Assembly (NCBI GenBank): GCA_903873355.1
Contig: CAIQOG010000204.1
Span: forward strand, 1-21,589
DNA length: 21,589 nt
DNA from: an uncultured Bacteroidales bacterium
GTDB lineage: Bacteria; Bacteroidota; Bacteroidia; Bacteroidales; Paludibacteraceae
Direction of reading: 5' to 3'
Positions 1-8,742 of this stretch are shown one piece after another (the first letter of the stretch is position 1; every line of letters begins with the position of its first letter). The position numbers were made by a program, and so were the translations under genes. A model generated the notes under the pieces. The model made no database searches, was not told the origin of the DNA, and saw only the letters and a list, made by a program, of their open reading frames with translations.

Positions 1-5
1 ATAAA

Positions 6-1346
6 TTAGAATTTATATTGTACCCTAAGCGTAAGAACGTTGTCTTTCAGGTCCTTGGTGTAGTTATTAGTAGCAAGTGCGCCGCTGATACCTGTGGTTT
101 CATTTTTTACGATTTCGTAGAATGCCGTAAATTTAACCTGTGAATTGAACCTGTAGTTCCATCCCAGTCCAAGGGTTGAGAATTTAATGTCGTTTGCAGT
201 CAGTTTAGTTGATTTACCAGTTGAGCTCTTGCCAACTATTTCGTTTCCGCTCACTTTGGTGTTAGGATCGTACCAATCGTATTTTACAACAAGCTGGTTT
301 TTGGTTTCGCCAATGTTCTGAATAAAGTAAACATATCCTGCTGAGAATTCCCTGTTATAGGTATCAGTTGTAGGTGCGGTAGCTGAATTTGTACTTTGGT
401 TGGTTGCGCTTGAACCAGGTTGTTTCCCTGTGAGGTATTCGGCTCTTACAGTAGTAATACCGATTGCTGACTGAAGGCTGAATTGTGCATCAACGCCCAT
501 GTACTGACGTTTTGCATAAGCGTTTTTATTGGTTGAGGTAGAGTCGACCAGGAAAGCCATGTTGCTTCCGTCAGAAAGTTTTGCGGCATTGTAAACATAT
601 TTGGTAGCCTGAAATAATCCTCCGTCATAATACGAAACTCCAAGGCCATATTTGAATGTTTGAGCAACATTGGCTTTAGCGATTGCGAGGTGACCAATAA
701 AGTCTTTTTTAGTATCGAATTCAGGATTGATACCGTTACCGGCAAAAAAGCCTGCATCTAATTTAATAAAGTCGTAACGAGTACCTTTTTTAGGCTGAAG
801 TGTGATTTTTGCACCCAGGTCGCGTTCGCCGGGGAATAAGGACTGGAAAGCCCTTGCACGTTCAGGCGTTTCGCGTGTACTGGATGAATAGCTGATTTCA
901 TAACCAAACGGACGGTCGAAAACACCGGCTGTCAGGGTAGCAAACTGAGCCCATGGTTCCATAACGGCTACATACGCATCTTTAATAGCAACACCTTTTT
1001 CGGTTGCATCGAGTTGTAAGACAAATTGTGTGAAATTATAGTCATAAGTGAATTTAACACGACCGCGGCGAACTGCGAAACGGTTATCAGTAGATTTAAC
1101 GAAATTGCCTCCTGAGAAGGAGTTGATGCCAGCCGTGTCGGCTAACTGCCATTGAGCCTGAATATAACCTGTTACTTTCAGTCGTCTGATCAGTTCAATA
1201 TCAGACTTTGTGTTTTCGTGATCAGCCTGAAGTACCGAAATGGATTGAAACAGGCTGTCGGTTAATGATTGTTGCGCATTAGCCGTCCTTGTTTGTAAAA
1301 TTGAAACGGCTGCGATAGCTGCCAGAGTGAGTAGGGTTTTTTTCAT
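6..1346 (-). CDS. Phosphate-selective porin O/P-like outer-membrane porin
   Basis: A 446-residue outer-membrane beta-barrel protein resembling the porin O/P family, trimeric channels for anions such as phosphate or polyphosphate. A signal peptide covers about residues 1-24 (basic MKK, hydrophobic core, TANA|QQ). A short helical, probably coiled-coil stretch follows (about 25-50), then LKVTGYIQAQWQ, the usual opening of the barrel in Bacteroidota members. Alternating aromatic/polar strands run to a C-terminal RVQYKF; a terminal Phe is typical of barrel proteins recognised by the BAM complex. The landmarks RRGRVKF and FDRPFGYE match the family. The length is normal and the gene is intact, with its stop only 5 bases from the window edge. 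It is transcribed away from the secreted-protein block. Phosphate specificity cannot be read from the sequence; general anion or solute uptake is equally possible. Confidence 0.85.
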   Translation of the reverse strand: MKKTLLTLAAIAAVSILQTRTANAQQSLTDSLFQSISVLQADHENTKSDIELIRRLKVTGYIQAQWQLADTAGINSFSGGNFVKSTDNRFAVRRGRVKFTYDYNFTQFVLQLDATEKGVAIKDAYVAVMEPWAQFATLTAGVFDRPFGYEISYSSSTRETPERARAFQSLFPGERDLGAKITLQPKKGTRYDFIKLDAGFFAGNGINPEFDTKKDFIGHLAIAKANVAQTFKYGLGVSYYDGGLFQATKYVYNAAKLSDGSNMAFLVDSTSTNKNAYAKRQYMGVDAQFSLQSAIGITTVRAEYLTGKQPGSSATNQSTNSATAPTTDTYNREFSAGYVYFIQNIGETKNQLVVKYDWYDPNTKVSGNEIVGKSSTGKSTKLTANDIKFSTLGLGWNYRFNSQVKFTAFYEIVKNETTGISGALATNNYTKDLKDNVLTLRVQYKF

Positions 1347-1887
1347 GTTTAGGTTTGGTTGATTAACGATGCAAAGGAATTGTTAACAAATAACCATATG
1401 ATTACCGGAATATTATATAATTGTTAAGTGTTAATTTGTATAAATCTAAAGTGTAGATATTCAGGAAGATAAATAATATTTTTTTTTCTCGCCACGTTTC
1501 AGATGTTATTAGATTATTACCAAAGTAGATTTTGATATTATTGCAATTTCTTTTTTTTATGTTATCAAGTCATCTTGAAATGCATGAGAAGGAGAAAAAT
1601 GTCAATTAAAAAATGATTTCATTCAATCAAATTATAATAGGTTTGGATTTGATTCTCCATATTTAGAGACTTGGCTAACGGGAAATGAACTAGAATATTT
1701 GATATTATAAATTAGTCATGTTTAAATCCTCTTTTGTATAATATTATAAGATCACTCTCACTATTTTAAACGCAAATAAGAACTTTAAGATTGAATATGA
1801 TTTACTTTAATAATTTGATAATCTTAACTTAACCTCATCTGAATATATTTTGGGGACATTTGCGCTTTGTAAATTGATTCACTATAT
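1347..1887. other. Divergent intergenic region, AT-rich
   Basis: This 541-nt gap separates the divergent porin and the first paralogue gene. It is strongly AT-rich, with several homopolymer T runs (for example near 1480-1490 and 1550-1558), and I see no convincing coding potential. It should hold promoters for both directions. The only sites I can name are a TTCCTTTG-like -7 element for the porin (listed separately) and, on the plus strand, TAGGTTTG at 1638-1645, which fits the TAnnTTTG consensus but has no matching -33 TTTG about 20 nt upstream. I see no tRNA or strong hairpin. Confidence 0.6.
1372..1379 (-). promoter_or_regulatory. Candidate Bacteroidota -7 element for the porin gene
   Basis: Read on the minus strand this is TTCCTTTG, one mismatch from the Bacteroidota sigma-A -7 consensus TAnnTTTG. 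It lies 25 nt upstream of the porin ATG. No TTTG-like -33 box is present at the usual 19-21 nt spacing, so the call rests on one element only. Confidence 0.3.
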
Positions 1888-2718
1888 ATGATGAAAGTAA
1901 AAGGAAATAAAAGCAGAAGCCATAAAAACAAAATCTATTATTTCTTTTATTTCGTATTGTTTGGTTCATTTTTAATATGGCCGGGTAGTTCTGCCAGTGC
2001 TCAGGAGAATTATCCGATAATGCACGATGATAGCCTGGCCCTGGAAAATGTGATTGTTGAACGATATTATGTTTCAGATTCGACCGATTATACTGACACA
2101 ACTGGCAATGCGCTTCCCCATGGTTCAATAACCTACAGGCTTTTTATTGATATGAAGCCTGGCTATTCGCTTCAGGTTGTTTATGGGGTTCCTAACCACG
2201 AGTTGTTTCTAAAAACATCAACGACTTTTTTCAACGACAAAGTTTGTTATGCCGAAACCGGGTTTAACATTGATGCTAAAAAACTACATATTGGAAATGT
2301 AGCTTTAGATTCATGGATAACCATGGGAGCTGCATCGCGGCTGCATACTGGAATTATGAAGGCAGAAGATAATGATGGGTTTTCGTTTATAACAAACAAG
2401 CCAATGTTAAGTAAAACTGACGGGTTGACTAAAAGTGCTTTTCCTGATTTTAAGATATTCAACCTTGATCTGGGCTTTTTTAATAACGATAGTACGGCTA
2501 GCTGTTTTTCGGCATTTGATGCAGCCTGGGCTGCTTTGGGAGGAATTAAAGGACCTACTGTGGAAAACCGGGTTTTAATTGCTCAACTTACAACAAATGG
2601 TAACTTAACGTATGGACTAAATGTTCAGATTGGTACGCCCTCGGGCGGATATATCCAATTTGTGTCCAGAAATCCGAAAGGTTCAGAAATACAATTTGCT
2701 GGACTGTCAAATAATTGA
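1888..2718 (+). CDS. Secreted paralogue 1: stand-alone copy of the shared N-terminal domain
   Basis: A 276-residue exported protein of unknown function. A long signal peptide spans about residues 1-39 (basic SRSHKNK, hydrophobic core, SASAQ). From about residue 52 to the end it is a single copy of the domain shared by five proteins in this window, with the landmarks LENVIVERYYVSD, ITYRLFIDMKPGY, TTFFND, VALDSWIT and VLIAQLTTNGNLTYGLNVQ. It stops at FAGLSNN, exactly where the next paralogue continues into a linker and sorting domain, so it lacks a T9SS C-terminal domain. It has two adjacent ATG codons (1888 and 1891); the first is used here. Only 29 nt separate it from paralogue 2, so cotranscription is likely. 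It is the most divergent copy, and its middle (about 165-205) is shortened. It may be a periplasmic or soluble partner, or a copy that lost its tail. Confidence 0.8.
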   Translation: MMKVKGNKSRSHKNKIYYFFYFVLFGSFLIWPGSSASAQENYPIMHDDSLALENVIVERYYVSDSTDYTDTTGNALPHGSITYRLFIDMKPGYSLQVVYGVPNHELFLKTSTTFFNDKVCYAETGFNIDAKKLHIGNVALDSWITMGAASRLHTGIMKAEDNDGFSFITNKPMLSKTDGLTKSAFPDFKIFNLDLGFFNNDSTASCFSAFDAAWAALGGIKGPTVENRVLIAQLTTNGNLTYGLNVQIGTPSGGYIQFVSRNPKGSEIQFAGLSNN

Positions 2719-2747
2719 TATCAAATTCACTTTCCCAAAAGAAAAAT

Positions 2748-3842
2748 ATGAATAAAAATCTTATCCGCAATTTTTCACTAGCCTTTGTATTTTTGCTTAG
2801 TTGTTATTTTGCCAATGCCCAAACGGGATTGCAACATGTTATAGTAGAAAAATACTATGTTTCTGATGCCAATGATTCAATAGCGAGTGTTGGAATTCTG
2901 CCGGTGGGATCTGTTACTTACAGGGTTTTTCTGGATATGAAACAAGGCTATAAATTCCAATCAGCTTACGGTGTCCCGGGTCATCTCCTTTTTATTAACA
3001 CAACAACTTCGTTCTTCAATAATGAGGATAGGGGAAGCACCACTCCTGATTTTACGAAAAGCCAGGCAAAGAACAATACAGTTATGCTTGATTCTTGGCT
3101 ATCAGCAGGAGCGGCATGTATCGGGAATTATGGAATTCTGAAATCAGAGGACAATGGGGTTGCTACCATCATCAATTCAGATAATATATTACAAAATGCT
3201 GATCCAATGGCTGGAATTCCATTAACGGATCAGGATGGGCTCATTGCTGGTTCGCCGGGTTCGATGATTACCTTAGGAATTGATAATGAAATAACTGTAT
3301 TTGATGCGCTAAGCCAAACAGGAAACTCATTTTTAGTTCACGATGGTGTTTGGAGTTGTCTTTCCGGTGCTACCGGACCTGATACCACGAATAAAGTTTT
3401 GATAGCTCAAATTACTACTGATGGTGAGTTATCATTTGAATTAAATATTCAGGTTGGAACCCCTGACGGTGGTACGGAACAGTTTGTTGCAAATAATCCT
3501 GTTGGCCTGGAAACTCAATTTGCCGGTTTAACTTACAATTCTTTATTTGCCGGAATTGAAAAACCCATTGAAAAATCCTATAAAAATGCAGGAATAGTTT
3601 CCGTTTTTCCAAATCCTACAAAGGGAGATTTTTCTTTGAAAGTGAAAGCCGAAAATGGCCATGCAGTCGGACACTATATAATCTATGACTTGCTAGGAAA
3701 TGTTGTGTTACGGAAAAATATCACTAATGCTTCAGGCGATTTCACAGATAAAGTTGATTTGAGTGCATCCAAGAATGGGATGTATTTTATTGAATTAATG
3801 ATAGATGGGAAAAAATCGACACAAAAATTAATCAAGAATTAA
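2748..3842 (+). CDS. Secreted paralogue 2: shared domain plus T9SS sorting domain
   Basis: A 364-residue secreted protein and the simplest complete member of the family. The signal peptide is residues 1-24 (MNKNLIRNF, hydrophobic core, ANA|Q). The shared domain runs from about 28 to 264, with VIVEKYYVSDANDS, GSVTYRVFLDMKQGYKFQ, NTTTSFFNNED, NNTVMLDSWLS, GILKSEDNG and VLIAQITTDGELSFELNIQ. After a short linker, about 283-364 form a T9SS type A C-terminal domain: VSVFPNPTKGDFSLKV opens it, NGMYFIELMIDGKK closes it, and LIKN ends it. Such domains direct export across the outer membrane, are removed, and the protein is normally anchored on the surface or released. I chose ATG 2748 over an in-frame TTG at 2715: the TTG overlaps the previous stop codon and would put 11 polar residues ahead of a good signal peptide. 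The role of the shared domain is unknown. Confidence 0.85.
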   Translation: MNKNLIRNFSLAFVFLLSCYFANAQTGLQHVIVEKYYVSDANDSIASVGILPVGSVTYRVFLDMKQGYKFQSAYGVPGHLLFINTTTSFFNNEDRGSTTPDFTKSQAKNNTVMLDSWLSAGAACIGNYGILKSEDNGVATIINSDNILQNADPMAGIPLTDQDGLIAGSPGSMITLGIDNEITVFDALSQTGNSFLVHDGVWSCLSGATGPDTTNKVLIAQITTDGELSFELNIQVGTPDGGTEQFVANNPVGLETQFAGLTYNSLFAGIEKPIEKSYKNAGIVSVFPNPTKGDFSLKVKAENGHAVGHYIIYDLLGNVVLRKNITNASGDFTDKVDLSASKNGMYFIELMIDGKKSTQKLIKN

Positions 3843-3924
3843 GACCTGATGAATACTGAATAGGAGTACCTATTGCCATATTAATCTATTGGAGTAGTGT
3901 TCCGTTAAATTGAAAAATAGTAAA

Positions 3925-6900
3925 ATGAAAAAGAATCTCATGAAAGAGAACTGGATAAAATTTGCATTTATTCTCTTTCTATTCAATATAATAGCGTTAT
4001 CAGATGCCTTTAGCCAATGTGTTATCAAGGGTAAAATTACTGATGTAAATGGAGAGGTGCCTATTGGAGTAGCATTTTATCTAAAATCGGATAATACGGT
4101 AGGTACTTTATCAGATTTTAACGGTGAGTATTCATTAAATGTGAAAAGCTCAATACCCGAGGTATTTGTAATTAGTTATGTTGGGTATAAAAAAATTGAA
4201 GACACCATTAATTGTTCTAAAGGTGGAACCCTCATTAAAAATTATGTGTTACAACCCATAGCTACCACTCTTAATGCAGTAACCATTACAGGCAGGACTC
4301 AAAATAATTTCGATGCCCATATGGAAACGAAAAAGAAACTTTCGTCCAACACGCTCGATTATATATCAGCCGAAACAATTAAGAAAACAGTTGATGCAAA
4401 TGTAGCCTCAGCTATAACCAGAGTAACAGGAGTTTCATCAACCAGTGGTGGTATGATTACCGTGCGTGGTACAGGTGACCGTTATGTTAAAACCACTATA
4501 AATGGTTCCCGTATTCCAACATTGGATCCGTTTACCAATAATATTAAGCTGGATATTTTCCCTGCAAGTTTGGTTGATAATATAGTTGTTTCCAAAACGG
4601 CAAGCCCGGATTTGCCTGGCGATTGGGCCGGTGCATACATTTCGGTTGAAACCAAGCAGTACCCTGAAAAACTATCAGTTAACATGGAATCCTCTTTTGG
4701 ATATAACAGTCAGACTACTTTTAAAGAAGTGATCTCTTCAGAGCGAAGTTCAACGGATTGGCTCGGATTTGATAATAAATTCAGGGAACTCAACCATTCA
4801 AATTATATTCAATTCAACAATAATCCTTCGCAATACCAGGAATTTGCCGCTTTAGGTCTGGGCGACTACTTTAAGAACATGGGAGTTACCAGCACCACGC
4901 CGTGGAATGATACTTATTTTAAATTAGGATTGGTTGAATTAGGTCTAATGGGCAAAGCCCAATTCGACGATCCCGGTGCTTTTGAAAATGCAAAAAAACA
5001 ATACAATACGCTTTACTATAGGGAACACGCTTATGAACTCTTAAATGCTGATGCTGTTAAGTCAGAAAAAACAATACCCGATACCTGGGGAAATACAAGC
5101 AGGAAAGCACCATTGAATTTCAGCCAGAGTTTCAGTATTGGAAATCAAACCAAGCTTTTTGGGAAATCGCTAGGTTACCTGGCAGGATTCAGATACTCAA
5201 GTGGAATACAATTCGATGCCGAGTCGTATGGGAGTCGCTTTTTAGTTGACAGTAAAATAATCGACGGGCGCGCTGCAGGATATGATTCGTTATCACAAGT
5301 TGTTAGTAAAGAAACGCGGGGATGGAGCGCTTTAATTGGGGCTTCTTACAAACTTAACGCAAACAATACCCTTTCGTTTTTGTTTATGCCGAATGTTACT
5401 GGCGTTAACAACACCCGCAATCTTAGAACTACTACAACACTCGGTTCCGATTCAGGAACTTATATCCAAAGAGTATATCAGTTGTACGAGTCGCGCAAGC
5501 AGATGATTTACCAGGTGAAAACCGAACATTTTATTCCCGGCCCAAAAATCAGAATTGAATTCAATGGTTCTTACACCATGGGCAAAAGTAATCTTCCCGA
5601 TTTACGTGTTACTCCATACATACCTGCGGATGCTGAAATTCAGAACGCACCGGTGTATATTATTGGTAATAGTATTGGTACCGGCAGGTATTACAGATAC
5701 CTGGATGAAAATATATTTGATTCAAGGCTTTCAGCTGAAATTCCTTTGGATAAAAGTCCTGAACTTGTCAGGAAAATAAGATTAGGTGTAGCATATCAGA
5801 ATGGAAACAGACAACAGGATAATTATTATTACCAGCTGATAGAAGGCAATGGAAGTGAGTACATCAGGCAAGCTAATCCGGATGTCAATGCATACGGTCC
5901 CGGCAGGTTTGATATTGTTCCAATCCTAAATCATAGTTTAACTGGTGATCATGGCGATTCGTTGCTAACGGTTCAGCAATATTATAACAGAACTGTTTAC
6001 CCTAATAACAGGGTTTTTGGTAAAAGTAATGTTAAGGCCGGGTTTGCAATGATTGATTATGCAATTGCATCAACTGTGCGATTTTCGGGAGGGCTAAGGG
6101 TTGAACAGGCATATATATATACCGATTGTAATTTGTTCGACGAATTGCATCTGGCGCCGGATGATAACCGCAGAAAGTTTGTTGCCCCTTCGCCAATCCT
6201 CGATATTATGATCAGGCCTGGCAAAATGAACGAACTGAGTTTTCTGCCAAGTGCCGGTTTAATTATAAAACTTAAAAGTGATGAATTATCACCGATCAAC
6301 CTGAGGCTGAATTACAGTAAAACATTGGCACGACCCAGTATAAGAGAGCTATCGGATAATGCGTATTTCGATTATGAAATCAATAAAGTCGTCTATGGAA
6401 ATTCACTACTCAAAATGGTGGAAATCAACAATTACGACTTACGACTTGAATCTTATTTTAAGTCGGGCGATAATATTTCGGTGAGTCTTTTTTATAAGGA
6501 TTTCAAAAACCATATCGAAGTAGCTGACTTTGGTCAGTACCTGGTATGGGTAAATAACGAAAACACAAGCTGGGTAAAGGGAATTGAAATTGAAGGTAAG
6601 AAGAGTATAGCCAAATGGCTCGAATTCAGGGCAAATGTCACATTAGTAGATTCCCGCTCTGCTTTTAACACAAGCTATACAAAACCTGAAGGCTATGTTG
6701 TACCTGGGCGCGATGTAGATCGTACCATGCTTAATCAGGCACCTTATGTTGTAAATGCTATGCTGACATACACTGCCGAAAAACCTGGTTTGACAGCCAG
6801 CCTGAGCTATAATATCCAAGGGCCGAGAGTAATAAGTACTGGTTCGTATAAAGATATCCCTGACGTATATGAACTGCCCCGCAATCTGGTAGATATTAAA

Positions 6901-7065
6901 GTTATGAAGAAACTAGGTAAACACTATAATGCGAGTTTAAAAGTAATGGATGTTCTAAATACGGCTATTGTTCGGGCATATAAAATTGGAGACTCCTATG
7001 ATTTGGTCTTTGATAGTTTTAAGTATGGAACAAATTACGTTTTTGCGTTTGCTTACAAATTTTAA
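3925..7065 (+). CDS. TonB-dependent outer-membrane receptor with N-terminal carboxypeptidase-regulatory-like domain
   Basis: A 1046-residue outer-membrane active transporter that should take up a bulky or scarce ligand using TonB energy. Residues 1-31 are a signal peptide ending AFSQ. About 32-115 form a CarboxypepD_reg-like beta-sandwich (VIKGKITDVNGE, TLSDFNGEYSL, ISYVGYKK). About 140-245 are the plug, with ITVRGTGDRYVKTTINGSRI, LDIFPASLVDNIVVSKT and PDLPGDWAGAYISVETK; this last pattern marks the receptor subgroup with PDLPADF(S/G)GG-type plugs. The rest is the barrel, ending FAFAYKF. No SusD-like lipoprotein gene lies next to it, so it is not a standard Sus-type glycan pair. It sits between secreted paralogues 2 and 3 with gaps of 82 and 67 nt, consistent with an operon. 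The reading frame extends upstream to a TTG at 3910; I prefer ATG 3925, and ATG 3940 is possible. The ligand is unknown. Confidence 0.88.
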   Translation: MKKNLMKENWIKFAFILFLFNIIALSDAFSQCVIKGKITDVNGEVPIGVAFYLKSDNTVGTLSDFNGEYSLNVKSSIPEVFVISYVGYKKIEDTINCSKGGTLIKNYVLQPIATTLNAVTITGRTQNNFDAHMETKKKLSSNTLDYISAETIKKTVDANVASAITRVTGVSSTSGGMITVRGTGDRYVKTTINGSRIPTLDPFTNNIKLDIFPASLVDNIVVSKTASPDLPGDWAGAYISVETKQYPEKLSVNMESSFGYNSQTTFKEVISSERSSTDWLGFDNKFRELNHSNYIQFNNNPSQYQEFAALGLGDYFKNMGVTSTTPWNDTYFKLGLVELGLMGKAQFDDPGAFENAKKQYNTLYYREHAYELLNADAVKSEKTIPDTWGNTSRKAPLNFSQSFSIGNQTKLFGKSLGYLAGFRYSSGIQFDAESYGSRFLVDSKIIDGRAAGYDSLSQVVSKETRGWSALIGASYKLNANNTLSFLFMPNVTGVNNTRNLRTTTTLGSDSGTYIQRVYQLYESRKQMIYQVKTEHFIPGPKIRIEFNGSYTMGKSNLPDLRVTPYIPADAEIQNAPVYIIGNSIGTGRYYRYLDENIFDSRLSAEIPLDKSPELVRKIRLGVAYQNGNRQQDNYYYQLIEGNGSEYIRQANPDVNAYGPGRFDIVPILNHSLTGDHGDSLLTVQQYYNRTVYPNNRVFGKSNVKAGFAMIDYAIASTVRFSGGLRVEQAYIYTDCNLFDELHLAPDDNRRKFVAPSPILDIMIRPGKMNELSFLPSAGLIIKLKSDELSPINLRLNYSKTLARPSIRELSDNAYFDYEINKVVYGNSLLKMVEINNYDLRLESYFKSGDNISVSLFYKDFKNHIEVADFGQYLVWVNNENTSWVKGIEIEGKKSIAKWLEFRANVTLVDSRSAFNTSYTKPEGYVVPGRDVDRTMLNQAPYVVNAMLTYTAEKPGLTASLSYNIQGPRVISTGSYKDIPDVYELPRNLVDIKVMKKLGKHYNASLKVMDVLNTAIVRAYKIGDSYDLVFDSFKYGTNYVFAFAYKF

Positions 7066-7132
7066 AATTAACTTGAATACGGATCAAATTAATTAACAGG
7101 AATCCAAATCTGAAATCAAAAAAACAGAAGTT

Positions 7133-8476
7133 ATGAAAAATATACTGATGCTTGTTTTTACACTTTTAGTTGTAACTGTCAGCGCACAAGATGCAATAAA
7201 AAATGTGATTGTCGAAACATATTATATTTCCGATGCTAATGATGCAACTGATACCATTGGCGGAAAACTGGAGCCGGGATCAAAAACCTATAGGATATAT
7301 GTTCAGATGAAGCCCGGCTGCAAACTTCTCAGCATGTATGGCGACAATACTCATTTATTGAAGATATCCAGCACAGCGCCTGTTTTTAATAACCTTAGTT
7401 ATGGTGAAACTTTCGGGAAGGATATCAAAACAAGTAATCTTCGGAAGAATACAGTGGCTCTGGATTCCTGGATAACCTTAGGTCAAACTACAAAAAAGGC
7501 TGCAATTACTAATTTTGGCATATTGAAATCGCAGGACACAAATGGTTCTTTAATTGGTGGTGTTAACAATGATGGTGGTAGTGCCGAATTGCCTGGTGGT
7601 TTGCTTTCAAATAATGATGCTCTGGCTGGTATGGCATTAACTCTGGCCGACGGAATGGATTCAATATCAAATGTGGAGTCAAACTGGATAAATCATGGTT
7701 TCGTTGATCTGGTATCCGGGGAGGATTCCACTATTTTTGGTTCGGTAAAACCTGGTTCTGAATTTGCCAGCAACGATGCCTATCTTTCCAATACAGGAGT
7801 TATGGGTGTAAATCCAGAAAGCAATCAGGTGCTTGTTGCTCAGTTAACTACTAAAGGAGAGATTTCTTTTGAATTAAATTTGCAGGTTTTCGACCCCGAA
7901 GTTGACAATACATACCGTAACTACTACGTGGCAAAAGGGATAGATTCAATAAACACCGGCGAAAAAACCATCACTAAAGTATCGTCATATCTGAAATATC
8001 CGGCAGATTGTGGGTGTAATGACCCGAATTTTCTGGAATACAACAAGAAATACACATGCGGAACTATGGATTCTTGCAAAACTCGTATTGTATTAGGCTG
8101 TACGGATGTAAATGCATGCAATTATGATCCTAATGCTAATTTCAATGTTGTGTATATGTGTTGCTATCCGGGCAAGTGTTACGATCGCGACATTAGTCTG
8201 GCCTGTCCTTCGGACGAAGCAATTTTACACCTCGATATTTATCCTAACCCTGCTGATAGCAGGATTACCATACAAGCTTCACCAGGTAATGCGAAAAATA
8301 ATACTAAATATGTTGTGTACAACTACTTCGGGAAAATAGTATTGGAAAGAGATTTAGGGATAATTAATGGCAAACTGAATGATGATCTGGATTTAGCAGG
8401 TTTTCAATCTGGCATATACGTAGTCCGGTTAATTTCGGGAGATGCCACTGATAGTCGGATGTTCATTAAGAAGTAA
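7133..8476 (+). CDS. Secreted paralogue 3: shared domain, cysteine-rich module, T9SS sorting domain
   Basis: A 447-residue secreted protein. The signal peptide is about residues 1-18 (VTVSA|QD). The shared domain covers about 22-265 (KNVIVETYYISDANDATD, KTYRIYVQMKPG, NTVALDSWIT, GILKSQD, VLVAQLTTKGEISFELNLQ), with an extra insert around 135-215 compared with paralogue 2. A compact module follows, with ten cysteines at 293, 295, 309, 315, 323, 329, 343, 344, 349 and 358. It contains GCTDVNACNYDPNAN, a short motif seen in many secreted Bacteroidota proteins. The even number suggests disulphides, or less likely metal binding. The T9SS type A domain spans about 365-447 (LDIYPNPADSRITI, SGIYVVRLISG, MFIKK). 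It lies 67 nt after the TonB receptor and is probably cotranscribed with it. Function is unknown; a surface-bound ligand binder for that receptor is only an inference from position. Confidence 0.85.
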   Translation: MKNILMLVFTLLVVTVSAQDAIKNVIVETYYISDANDATDTIGGKLEPGSKTYRIYVQMKPGCKLLSMYGDNTHLLKISSTAPVFNNLSYGETFGKDIKTSNLRKNTVALDSWITLGQTTKKAAITNFGILKSQDTNGSLIGGVNNDGGSAELPGGLLSNNDALAGMALTLADGMDSISNVESNWINHGFVDLVSGEDSTIFGSVKPGSEFASNDAYLSNTGVMGVNPESNQVLVAQLTTKGEISFELNLQVFDPEVDNTYRNYYVAKGIDSINTGEKTITKVSSYLKYPADCGCNDPNFLEYNKKYTCGTMDSCKTRIVLGCTDVNACNYDPNANFNVVYMCCYPGKCYDRDISLACPSDEAILHLDIYPNPADSRITIQASPGNAKNNTKYVVYNYFGKIVLERDLGIINGKLNDDLDLAGFQSGIYVVRLISGDATDSRMFIKK

Positions 8477-8742
8477 TAGTGTATTCCTTTACATGTAGAT
8501 TAGTATAAATCCAAAAACCAGGAAGGTTGCCGGAGTATCTCCCACGCAGATTCTTTATTATTGAACGCAACCTTGTAGCTGACGGGACGAAAAGATGTAT
8601 AAAGCAGACAGCCAGGATGTTTAGATGTGATAATTTTATTTCACCATTCGCTAATAAGGCTGGAATTGCAAATCTTTAATGAGATTTTTTGTAACAAAAA
8701 CGCTAAAAAATAATTCAAATTGAACAAACTTATATCAACAGC
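8477..8742. other. Intergenic region with a nested inverted repeat
   Basis: This 266-nt spacer lies between paralogue 3 and the FISUMP lipoprotein. It holds the inverted repeat 8523-8574 (listed separately). The rest is A/T-rich. I see no classical terminator with a T tract and no clear promoter. Confidence 0.5.
8523..8574. repeat. Inverted repeat (8-bp arms) enclosing a small hairpin
   Basis: AAGGTTGC at 8523-8530 is the exact reverse complement of GCAACCTT at 8567-8574. Inside lies a second small stem, GGAG (8532-8535) with CTCC (8539-8542). No T tract follows, so it does not look like an intrinsic terminator. It could be a structured 3' end of the upstream transcript, a leader element for the lipoprotein gene, or the scar of a small element. 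Chance cannot be excluded. Confidence 0.35.

Noticed and set aside
6..1346. Reading the porin, receptor and phosphoesterases together as a phosphate-starvation locus
   Set aside because: I found no Pho-box-like site I can support, no PstS/PhoU/PhoR genes and no alkaline phosphatase, and porin O/P homologues in Bacteroidota have mixed roles.
2715..2747. Upstream TTG start for paralogue 2
   Set aside because: It overlaps the previous stop codon and adds 11 polar residues before an otherwise standard signal peptide starting at ATG 2748.
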